Origin: Methanogenium marinum
GTDB taxonomy: Archaea; Halobacteriota; Methanomicrobia; Methanomicrobiales; Methanomicrobiaceae
Assembly (NCBI RefSeq): GCF_028912405.1
Contig: NZ_JAKELO010000002.1
Coordinates: forward strand, 2,110,357 to 2,174,356
Direction of reading: 5' to 3'
Length of the DNA stretch: 64,000 nucleotides
Part shown: positions 43,775 to 51,447 of the stretch, in pieces
Layout: every line of letters starts with the position of its first letter
Numbering within the stretch: the stretch's first letter is position 1
Translations under genes and position numbers: made by a program
The notes under the pieces: model-generated
Told to the model about the DNA's origin: nothing
What the model saw: the letters and a program-made list of their open reading frames with translations, nothing else
Database searches by the model: none

Positions 43775-44443
43775 TCACTGTTTTTGCACCCCTTTTATTG
43801 CAAGGCGTATAAGGCCGAGATTTGCATCTGTTGAGGTTAGTACAACCAGATAGAGATCTTCAAATGGTGCAAGTATGCATTTCCCCTCTGGTGTTTCAAG
43901 AATTATCTGTTCAAGGATGCCAATACCAAGGTCATCTGATATCCTGGCACCTGCACGAAGGAGATCTTCTGCGATTGCTGCGGCGTGTTCGAAATCACCA
44001 TCTCCCCGTGAATTAATGGGAAATCCTTCAAAAAATGATGAAACAGCAATCACCCCGGGCTGCCGCAGAATCGTTTCAAGTTTCTCTTCTTCTGAAAATA
44101 TGGCCTTCTCTTCAGCAGGAAGGGACTTTTGATCGACAAGCCATTTATTTCGGATTGAGTAGGTAATAACTTCTCTTAACTCTGATTCCTTGTAGGATGA
44201 GACAGTATATTCTAAAAATGGCTGTTCTCTAAAGAAAATTACTGCATCGTTTCCTTTCAGTTCTGTTCCATTTTCATTGTATTGAGCAATTGCGGGATTT
44301 CCCTTCTCGATAAGGAGGTATCCCTCTCCATTTGGGCCCCGTGCTGAAATTCCGGCAATTATTTGTCCGGTAAACTCAATTAGTTCTTTAAATGAACCTT
44401 TAATATTTGCAACCTGCCTACCTTCCGGAAGCATTGTAATCAC
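43775..44443 (-). CDS. DUF2226/Roadblock-like protein
   Basis: A 222-residue protein. The N-terminal part (MLPEGRQVANIKGSFKELIEFTG) resembles DUF2226 proteins. The C-terminal part (about residues 120-218) has the Roadblock/LC7-like pattern ending LVVLTSTDANLGLIRLAIKG. Roadblock proteins bind small GTPases or form dimeric signalling platforms. The GTG start at 44443 overlaps the stop of the upstream Roadblock gene; ATG 44434 is an alternative. Family assignment is by pattern only. Confidence 0.65.
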   Translation of the reverse strand: MITMLPEGRQVANIKGSFKELIEFTGQIIAGISARGPNGEGYLLIEKGNPAIAQYNENGTELKGNDAVIFFREQPFLEYTVSSYKESELREVITYSIRNKWLVDQKSLPAEEKAIFSEEEKLETILRQPGVIAVSSFFEGFPINSRGDGDFEHAAAIAEDLLRAGARISDDLGIGILEQIILETPEGKCILAPFEDLYLVVLTSTDANLGLIRLAIKGVQKQ

Positions 44444-44787
44444 AGTGCAGCAGTAATTCGTTCACGGTTTTTCTTTAACTCATACCGAATTCTTCCAATG
44501 TTTACATCCTTTTCCGCGACAATCGCAATGAGTTCATCATCAGATAACGGTGAAAGGAGAATTGGGCCGTTTTTACACTCTACCAGCATCTGGATCATCT
44601 CCCCCTGTCCAAGCTCAGCGCCCATTGCTTCAGAGGTGCCCATCCCGGTCGAAGCCATTGCCCCCAGTGCTTCCGTGTCAATATCCCCTTTCTCTGCGCT
44701 CTCTATTACAAATCCATCTCTTCCGACAACCACCGCAGCAGTAATCCCATCCAGTCTGAGAAATTCTGACAATATTGATTTAAGCAT
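44440..44787 (-). CDS. Roadblock/LC7 domain protein
   Basis: A 115-residue single-domain Roadblock/LC7 protein, with LDGITAAVVVGRDGFVIES, MASTGMGTSEAMGAELGQGE and PLSDDELIAIVAEKDVNIGRIRYELKK. Such proteins (MglB-like) act as GTPase regulators and scaffolds in motility and polarity. ATG 44787 lies inside the last 8 bases of the hydrogenase large-subunit gene with ggaag before it, so it should be co-translated with the hydrogenase. Confidence 0.87.
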   Translation of the reverse strand: MLKSILSEFLRLDGITAAVVVGRDGFVIESAEKGDIDTEALGAMASTGMGTSEAMGAELGQGEMIQMLVECKNGPILLSPLSDDELIAIVAEKDVNIGRIRYELKKNRERITAAL

Positions 44788-46198
44788 CTTCCACACCCAA
44801 CTCTGTTTTCTCATTTTTTAAATTAATAACCTTTCTTTTTGGTACAATAGTAAATTTAAAAGGCATTTTGCCGATTGCATGGGTTGCACAGGATATACAG
44901 GGATCATAGGCACGAATTACCATCTCAATTTGATTTTTACCACTATCTGAGATTTTTCCATTGGAAATGACTTTTCGTGCAACATTCTCGACCCCCTTAT
45001 CCATTGCCCAGTTATTTTGGCAGGTTGCAACGATCAGGTTACATTTTTCAATAAATCCTTCATCATTTACCGTGTAATCATGGACGAGTGTTCCACGCGG
45101 GGCTTCAATGATGCCAACGCCACGGGTATTAACCACACTGTCAACCTCTGTCCGGACATCAGTTGATGTAATTGATGGGTTGCTGAGAATTTCGACAGCC
45201 CGTTCGCATGATGCGAGGAATTCGATATATCGTGCCGGATTATATGCCAGTGTTGTCTGGACATGCCTGCCGAATTTTTCCCTATATTCCTCAAGAGCCG
45301 CATCTGCAGCAGGTGTCCCCATTGAATCAACAATATTCAGGCGTGCAAGAGGGCCAACACGGTAAAAACGTCCATCCTTCAGACGGGAGAATTTGAGATA
45401 TGACCAGTCTTCGGAATATTCTTCGATATGATTTGCGTATTCCTTTCCGGAAAATGCTGAAACAGGGTTTCCATTTGCATCAATGACTTTTGTCGTGCCT
45501 CCGCAGACTGAATATCTGCCATTCTCTGTAGAGCCCATGAATGCAGTCTCCACTGCTCCGAAAGAGAGATCGGTCTTATCCAGAATATCGCGTGCAAGAC
45601 TCCAGCATTTCTCAGCTATCCCCCTTGACTCTTCTGCCATTTCAAGGAGTGTAGTTCTCTGGGTTTCTGTAATGGCGTGCGACATCCCGCCCGGAATTGC
45701 AGATGATGGGTGAATTGGTTTTCCCCCAACAGCCTCGGTAAGACGCTGGCCAAATTTTCGAACTTTAATCGCGTTTTTTGCGATTTCCGGTTCTTTTTTT
45801 ACCAGACTAAGGATGTTTCTTTCTTCGGGAGGTACATCATGCCCGATGAGAAAGTCCGGGGCTGCCAGCATAAAAAAGTGCAGGGAATGTGAGTGCACGT
45901 ACTGTCCATGCATCAGTAATTCCCGGAGATTTTTAGCGGTATCAGGAATATCTGCACCAAATATCTGATCACACGCCATTGCGGAAGCTACATGGTGTGC
46001 TGTCGGGCAGATTCCGCATATTCGTGGGGTAATTCTTGGCGCTTCCTCAACTGCGGCACCAATCATGAATTTCTCAAATCCCCGAAGCTCAACAACATTG
46101 AAATGTGCGCTTTCAACTCCTCCGGAGCTATCGAGATCAATCCGTACTTCTGCATGGCCTTCAATTCGGGTGACCGGACTGATGTTAATCCGTGTCAT
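44780..46198 (-). CDS. [NiFe] hydrogenase large subunit, F420-non-reducing type (MvhA-like)
   Basis: A 472-residue catalytic subunit. Both Ni-Fe ligand motifs are intact: RICGICPTAHHV near residue 59 and DPCISCATH near residue 433. A C-terminal tail of about 30 residues follows the second motif and should be removed by a maturation protease. It resembles group 3 methanogen hydrogenases such as MvhA. It overlaps the small-subunit gene by 4 bases and the downstream Roadblock gene by 8. No MvhD-type electron-transfer gene is present, only a small ferredoxin. Confidence 0.93.
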   Translation of the reverse strand: MTRINISPVTRIEGHAEVRIDLDSSGGVESAHFNVVELRGFEKFMIGAAVEEAPRITPRICGICPTAHHVASAMACDQIFGADIPDTAKNLRELLMHGQYVHSHSLHFFMLAAPDFLIGHDVPPEERNILSLVKKEPEIAKNAIKVRKFGQRLTEAVGGKPIHPSSAIPGGMSHAITETQRTTLLEMAEESRGIAEKCWSLARDILDKTDLSFGAVETAFMGSTENGRYSVCGGTTKVIDANGNPVSAFSGKEYANHIEEYSEDWSYLKFSRLKDGRFYRVGPLARLNIVDSMGTPAADAALEEYREKFGRHVQTTLAYNPARYIEFLASCERAVEILSNPSITSTDVRTEVDSVVNTRGVGIIEAPRGTLVHDYTVNDEGFIEKCNLIVATCQNNWAMDKGVENVARKVISNGKISDSGKNQIEMVIRAYDPCISCATHAIGKMPFKFTIVPKRKVINLKNEKTELGVEDA

Positions 46199-47115
46199 CT
46201 GTTTCCCTCCTGGGATATGACTTCACGAATTTTTGAGATTTGTTTATCTTCCATTACCTCGCTTCCCATGGTAAATGCATACATTGTATGTCCAACGTCG
46301 TAGAGTTCTTTTTCAATTTCTTTTTGAGGGATATCTGTCAGATCGGCGATTCTTCTGACCATCATATTATATATGTCCCTGCAGGGTTCCCTGAGAATAT
46401 CCAGAGATGGCCCATTGCATCCGTGGCAGGGCACATTATTTTTTGGGCATGATGCATTGCATCCGCAGAATGTCACCGGCCCGAGACAGAGATATCCCTG
46501 ACTCAGAAGGCAGGTTTCCCTGTCTGGGATTCCTACATGACGGCGTTTTAGTGACCAGTCTTTGACTTCCACCATTTTACGGTCACATTCAGAACAGACT
46601 GATTTCCGGGAAAGATTGATTTTCTCTCCTTTCACCATAGGGAGTATAATCTCTTTTAGCCGTGCCTCTTTTGGGGGACAGCCCGGAATATAATAATCAA
46701 TTTTTACCAGATCTCCAACGGCAAAGACACGGTATAAAAATTCCGGCACATCATGAGGGATTATGCCATTTTTATTGACAGTATCGAGATCACAATACAC
46801 TTTATTGAAGAGTTCTTCTCTGCTACTCATCATAGAAAGGCCCGATATCCCCCCATAACATGCACAGGTTCCAAGTGCAACCAAAACCTTGGAATTTTTC
46901 CGAATTTTTTTAAGCCGTTCCTGATTTTCTTCGTTTCGCACCGCTCCGGTAACAAAGGCGATGTCAATACCTTCAGGAGGTTCTTTCACGTCCATTATTA
47001 CTGGTGAATATACAATGTCTGCCGCTTCAACCAGGTCCAGAATTGCTTCATGGAGATCAAGGACGGCAATTGTACAGCCGGAACATCCGGCCAGTTCTTC
47101 TATTGCAATCTTCAT
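46195..47115 (-). CDS. [NiFe] hydrogenase small subunit (MvhG-like)
   Basis: A 306-residue small subunit with the proximal cluster motif ELAGCSGCTIAVLDLH at residues 7-22, GTCACYGG near residue 82, IPGCPPKEARL near residue 144, and C-terminal cysteine clusters (CSECDRK, GYLCLGPVTFCGCNASCPKNNVPCHGCNGP) for further Fe-S centres. This is the layout of MvhG/FrhG-type subunits. It carries electrons from the Ni-Fe site, presumably to the ferredoxin encoded two genes upstream. Confidence 0.93.
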   Translation of the reverse strand: MKIAIEELAGCSGCTIAVLDLHEAILDLVEAADIVYSPVIMDVKEPPEGIDIAFVTGAVRNEENQERLKKIRKNSKVLVALGTCACYGGISGLSMMSSREELFNKVYCDLDTVNKNGIIPHDVPEFLYRVFAVGDLVKIDYYIPGCPPKEARLKEIILPMVKGEKINLSRKSVCSECDRKMVEVKDWSLKRRHVGIPDRETCLLSQGYLCLGPVTFCGCNASCPKNNVPCHGCNGPSLDILREPCRDIYNMMVRRIADLTDIPQKEIEKELYDVGHTMYAFTMGSEVMEDKQISKIREVISQEGNR

Positions 47116-47125
47116 ATTTTCCCCA

Positions 47126-47689
47126 TTATTTCAGGATCAGTTTTTTAAGGCAGGCATTTGGCCCGGTGTGAATTATTTCCAGTCTGGCTTTTTTGCCGGT
47201 GATTTCTTCAACAGCACCAACGACATATCCACAGAGTGTCTGGCAGAACGGGCCGCCCTGCTCTTCGCCTATCCGTCTCAGATTCTGGCGGACAATGCAA
47301 TCGTGAAAGACCAGATAGATGAATGTCCCGCTTTCATCCTCCACAATGTAGTTATCCTTGCCCTCCGGTTTCCATGGTTCAAAGGAGTATTGTCCATGCA
47401 GAATGTACGAGAGTTCCCGGAGTGCATCTTCCACATCATCCTTTTTCTCGAAATATTTCGCAACCTCATGTCCGAATTTTTTTCCCGCACGGTATGTAAC
47501 AGCATTCGCGCCCCTCCCTGCGATCTCTTCCAGGGATTTTATAATATACCCATTCATCTGCATGAGGCCATGGAGGGTGACCTCTAATTCAGCAGCAGGA
47601 GGGTCACATCTCAGTGGTACATCCTCTGCTTTAAAGACAAGATCTGTTTTGAATTGCTTTTTTGCTTCATCAATATAACTTGCAGGCAT
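47126..47689 (-). CDS. V4R-domain protein of the hydrogenase cluster
   Basis: A 187-residue protein. The N-terminal ~60 residues precede a V4R (4-vinyl reductase-like) domain with AVTYRAGKKFGHEVAKYF and a C-terminal cysteine-bearing portion (HDCIVRQN, GGPFCQTLCGYVVGAVEEITGKKARLEIIHTGPNACLKKLI). V4R domains bind small hydrophobic or tetrapyrrole-type ligands and often act as sensors; several Cys suggest metal binding. ATG 47689 follows aggtgat. It lies between the ferredoxin and the hydrogenase small subunit. Confidence 0.8.
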   Translation of the reverse strand: MPASYIDEAKKQFKTDLVFKAEDVPLRCDPPAAELEVTLHGLMQMNGYIIKSLEEIAGRGANAVTYRAGKKFGHEVAKYFEKKDDVEDALRELSYILHGQYSFEPWKPEGKDNYIVEDESGTFIYLVFHDCIVRQNLRRIGEEQGGPFCQTLCGYVVGAVEEITGKKARLEIIHTGPNACLKKLILK

Positions 47690-47691
47690 TC

Positions 47692-47937
47692 TTAGATCAC
47701 CTTTCGAAGCATGTTGCAAACTTTCATGCTGATGTACATTCTTCTGGATGGTACCACACCTTTGTGTTCCAGAGCCTGAGCCGGGCATATTTCATGGCAC
47801 GACAGGCACCCCATACAGTTTTCCGGATGTGCCGGATAGCAAATGCCATTTCGTAACTGGAGTACTTCCATTGGGCAGTCTTTAACGCAAAGGCCACAAC
47901 CGACGCACGCATCTTCGTCAACCCTGATTTCTATCAT
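47692..47937 (-). CDS. 2[4Fe-4S] ferredoxin, first gene of the hydrogenase-pilus operon
   Basis: An 81-residue ferredoxin with two cluster motifs, CVGCGLCVKDCP and CMGCLSCHEICP, and a basic C-terminal tail of about 30 residues. It probably takes electrons from the hydrogenase encoded downstream. ATG 47937 follows ggttga. The gene is 2 bases from the V4R gene. Upstream is a 303-base AT-rich divergent region facing the prepilin peptidase. Confidence 0.9.
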   Translation of the reverse strand: MIEIRVDEDACVGCGLCVKDCPMEVLQLRNGICYPAHPENCMGCLSCHEICPAQALEHKGVVPSRRMYISMKVCNMLRKVI

Positions 47938-48240
47938 CTGTCTCAACCTTTTACATTCAGAGAATTATTTGTGACTTATCATCACTGATTTACAGTAATA
48001 ATTAAGTGGTGTGATTGATCCGTAAAAGTCCTTCCGATGAATGATCGGGGATACTTTTTTAATACCAATGGAGAAATTTCTCTCAAATTTGGATTTATAT
48101 GGGGATTTTGCCAAAATAATTTATAAAAAATGAATATTTAGTTAAATAAGTTTTGATATTCAATAGTATCTATCACCCATGCATTCAACTCTCTTATGAA
48201 TAATTAAATGGAAAGATGCTGAACTACTTATGATTATGAT
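47938..48240. other. AT-rich divergent promoter region
   Basis: No gene is visible. The stretch 48100-48240 is very AT-rich with several TATA-like strings (tttataaaaaat near 48120). It should hold promoters for the hydrogenase-pilus operon (minus) and the prepilin peptidase (plus). No clear operator-type palindrome was found. Confidence 0.5.
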
Positions 48241-49035
48241 ATGTATCAGACACTGATTCTCTCTTCAGCGGCCATCGCTCTGACTCTTCTGTATGCATCA
48301 ATTCTGGACCTGCGCGAACGCCGGGTCCCTTTTCGTACATGGTATCCAATGCTTTTTATTGCACTCCCAATGGCAGTGCTTACGTATGCAGAATTATTTC
48401 ATGATTCTGTACGGTTTGCATCAGGTCTGTTATTTTTGTCAGTGATGCTCTGTGGATTTTATTATTTTGCCTCAGCATACCTGCATCTTTTTGGCGGTGC
48501 GGATGCATGGGCGATGATATTCATTACTGCGTGTATACCACTTTTCCCTGTTGAACCGTATGCAGGTTATCCGATAATTGCGTTTTTCCCTCTCTCTGTA
48601 ATGGTAAATGCTGTTCTTCTCAATCTTGTGACGCCGTTGGGCATATTTTTCATTAATATCTTTCGGAGGAATCGTGGGCCACTTCGGTACATGTTTGTAG
48701 GATTTCCGGTTTCCGGAGATACAATTCAGAATGAATTTGGATTTGTAATGGAGGAATTCACTGAAGATGAAGACGGCACAGTGACGCGTCGGTATCTTTC
48801 ATTCACGGAAGCGATACGGAGAATGATCCGTGGAGAGCGAAGATTGTATACAAAGGATTTTAAGCGAAACCCAGAGGAATACAAAGAGGAACTCAGACTA
48901 TACAGGAAGGCGGGGACGGTTTGGATCTCCTATGGTGTTCCTTTCATTCTTCCCATCTGTGCGGGTTTTCTTTCTGCACTATTTATTGGTGATATTATGA
49001 CAATACTAATACAGGCACTATCAGGAGCTATCTGA
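48241..49035 (+). CDS. Prepilin/preflagellin peptidase, A24 family
   Basis: A 264-residue membrane aspartic peptidase with the two catalytic Asp motifs, DLRERRVP near residue 23 and GGADAW near residue 84 (the GxGD-type motif). About six membrane segments surround a cytoplasmic insert (residues 145-235). It cleaves the short leader of class III signal peptides on pilins or archaellins. It is divergent from the pilus ATPase operon and 3 bases from hisI. No pilin gene is visible in the window. Confidence 0.87.
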   Translation: MYQTLILSSAAIALTLLYASILDLRERRVPFRTWYPMLFIALPMAVLTYAELFHDSVRFASGLLFLSVMLCGFYYFASAYLHLFGGADAWAMIFITACIPLFPVEPYAGYPIIAFFPLSVMVNAVLLNLVTPLGIFFINIFRRNRGPLRYMFVGFPVSGDTIQNEFGFVMEEFTEDEDGTVTRRYLSFTEAIRRMIRGERRLYTKDFKRNPEEYKEELRLYRKAGTVWISYGVPFILPICAGFLSALFIGDIMTILIQALSGAI

Positions 49036-49038
49036 TTC

Positions 49039-49407
49039 ATGGATATACATTACAATAACTCAGGAATTGTTCCTGTGATTGCACAGGATGCAAAGACCGG
49101 GCGTGTACTGATGCTTGCATATGCAAATGCCGAAGCTCTGTCACTGTCTCAGTCAACAGGCTATGCGCACTATTTTTCCCGGAGCAGAAACAGGCTCTGG
49201 AAAAAAGGTGAGGAATCCGGGCATTTTCAGAAAATTGAAGCCATACGAGTGGATTGCGATGCAGACACTCTTCTCTATATTGTGCATCAGACCGGTGCAC
49301 CCTGCCATACCGGATATGAAACCTGCTTTTTCCGTGAACTGGACGGAAAAGTAATTGCGCGAAGGCTGGTTAACCCGGATGAGGTATATGATAAAAAGGA
49401 TGAGTGA
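49039..49407 (+). CDS. hisI: Phosphoribosyl-AMP cyclohydrolase HisI
   Basis: A 122-residue HisI. It contains [16 protein letters not shown] and the metal site DCDADTLLY near residue 72 with C-H-T-G and CFF downstream. It opens the adenine ring of PR-AMP in histidine synthesis. It is a single-domain form without the HisE partner. It follows the prepilin peptidase by 3 bases, so the two may be co-transcribed. Confidence 0.95.
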   Translation: MDIHYNNSGIVPVIAQDAKTGRVLMLAYANAEALSLSQSTGYAHYFSRSRNRLWKKGEESGHFQKIEAIRVDCDADTLLYIVHQTGAPCHTGYETCFFRELDGKVIARRLVNPDEVYDKKDE

Positions 49408-49433
49408 CATCATATTAGATTGGTGATATTTTT

Positions 49434-51392
49434 ATGATATTAGTACCCGATACAAGCGTTGTAATAGATGGACGCATCACCTCCATGATACGGGAGGGAG
49501 AATATAACGGTTATACAATAATAATACCGGAAGCTGTTGTGGCAGAACTTGAATCACAGGCGAACCAGGGAAGAGAAATAGGATTCAGTGGTTTAATCGA
49601 ACTCCAGCAACTTTCAGATATGGCTGGAGAAGGAATAATTGACTTACAGTATGTCGGAAAACGACCCAGTCTTGAACAGGTGAAACTGGCAAGTGGTGGG
49701 GAAATTGATGCAATTATTCGCAATGTTGCACTGGAATACGAAGATGTGCGATTTATCACCAGTGATATTGTGCAGGCAGAGGTGGCAAAGGCAAAAGGTC
49801 TGGATGTCCTGTACCTCAAACCACATGCGGGGGAATTTTCACCTCTCGGTATTGACCAGTTTTTTGATGAGACGACAATCTCTGTCTATCTGAAGGAACG
49901 TGTAAAACCTACTGCGCGGAAAGGAAATATCGATAGTTCCGAGATTGTGTGTCTTCGTGATACGCCTCTTTCTGAGTATGAACTCCGTCAAATGGCTCAG
50001 GAAATCCTTGAACGGGCCAAACGCGATCCAGATGGATTTGTTGAAGTTGAATGCAAGGGAGTGACGGTTGTTCAGATAGGTTCGATGAGAATTGCAATTA
50101 CGCGCCGGCCTTTTTCTGATGGCATGGGTATTACTGCATTCAGACCGGTTCTTAGAGAGCAGTATGATCCGAATTTGCTGACTTCGGAGATTAAAGCACG
50201 TCTGGCACATAAATCGTCCGGTATTCTTATTGCCGGTCCTCCGGGTTCCGGAAAAACCACGATTGCTCAGACCATTGCGTCTTACCTTCTGGAGTCAGGA
50301 AATCAGGTCTGCACAATGGAAAATCCCCGTGATCTTCAGGTTCCTGATTCAGTCATACAGTTTGCGCCCCTTGACGGAAGCATGATGAAAACCGGAGAAG
50401 TGCTCGTACTCATGCGTCCGGACTATGTCATATTTGGTGGAATCCGTATTGAAGAAGATTTTCAGGTATATGCGGACATGCGTCTTGCAGGAATCGGAAC
50501 CATTGGTGTTGTCCATTCTCATACACCCAGTGCTGTCCTGCAGCGGTTCATTAACCGGATCGATTTCAGTACCCTGGCAAATGCAGTTGATACGCTGATA
50601 TTTGTTGATGAGAAAGCTAAATTGTCTGTTTACGAAATATCGATGATAATTGGGAAACCTACCGGAATGCAGGATATTTCCAAAAATTGTCCAATCATCA
50701 AATTGTCACGCTGTTCAGATGGTGTTACGGTATGTGATGCCTTCTGCTATGAAGGACAAATAATTGTTTTGCCAGTGAAGACAGATGAAGCACCGTCCGT
50801 ATCTTCACATAAAAAAGAGCTCGCTCCGGTAAAGGAAATGGCAAAAAAAGTTCCTGAGGAGAAAGAGGTGACGCAGCCAGAAGACGAAAATCTCTCGTGG
50901 AAGTTGGCAGGACGTGAAATAAAACAGGAAATCGGGCGTTTTACAGATGGCCCCATTGAAGTAAAAATGCTCTCTGACAATAAAGCAGTTGTATATATCG
51001 ATGACAGAGATGTGCCTGCTGCAATTGGAAAAGGGGGCAAAAATGTTGCGGGGATCGTCAATAAACTGAGTATTGGAATAGATATCAAGCCTTTCTCGGA
51101 ATTTGGCCCTGCAAATGAAGATGTTTCTGTGGATGGGAGACCATCCGGAGATGCAGTAGCTACAAATGGGCATTCCATTGATCTTACCGTTGACAAAAAG
51201 AATCTCACGGTGATGTCTCGGGAAAACAGTGGGAGAATTGTTGATGTGTTTGGTGGAAAAGAATACCTTTTCACAGCAACGGTGAATGATAGTGGTGAAA
51301 TTGTTATCTCTAAGAGCAGTGGGATAGCACAGGACATGCTCCGCCGGTATAAGGAGGGTGAGCCAATCCTCCTTAAGCCGGTAGGAAACTAA
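49434..51392 (+). CDS. PINc-VirB11 ATPase-KH protein (COG1855-like)
   Basis: A 652-residue multidomain protein. A PIN nuclease domain (about residues 1-145, DTSVVIDGR and ITSDIVQAEVA) is joined to a PilT/VirB11-like ATPase (Walker A AGPPGSGKTTIAQTIA near residue 264) and a C-terminal KH domain (VPAAIGKGGKNVAGIVNKL near residue 522). This architecture is archaeal and of unknown role, probably in RNA or ribosome quality control. ATG 49434 follows ggtgat. Confidence 0.9.
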   Translation: MILVPDTSVVIDGRITSMIREGEYNGYTIIIPEAVVAELESQANQGREIGFSGLIELQQLSDMAGEGIIDLQYVGKRPSLEQVKLASGGEIDAIIRNVALEYEDVRFITSDIVQAEVAKAKGLDVLYLKPHAGEFSPLGIDQFFDETTISVYLKERVKPTARKGNIDSSEIVCLRDTPLSEYELRQMAQEILERAKRDPDGFVEVECKGVTVVQIGSMRIAITRRPFSDGMGITAFRPVLREQYDPNLLTSEIKARLAHKSSGILIAGPPGSGKTTIAQTIASYLLESGNQVCTMENPRDLQVPDSVIQFAPLDGSMMKTGEVLVLMRPDYVIFGGIRIEEDFQVYADMRLAGIGTIGVVHSHTPSAVLQRFINRIDFSTLANAVDTLIFVDEKAKLSVYEISMIIGKPTGMQDISKNCPIIKLSRCSDGVTVCDAFCYEGQIIVLPVKTDEAPSVSSHKKELAPVKEMAKKVPEEKEVTQPEDENLSWKLAGREIKQEIGRFTDGPIEVKMLSDNKAVVYIDDRDVPAAIGKGGKNVAGIVNKLSIGIDIKPFSEFGPANEDVSVDGRPSGDAVATNGHSIDLTVDKKNLTVMSRENSGRIVDVFGGKEYLFTATVNDSGEIVISKSSGIAQDMLRRYKEGEPILLKPVGN

Positions 51393-51447
51393 CTTTATTT
51401 TTGGGAACAATATTTCTGGTATTACCTTTCAGATTGGGGCGATAAAC

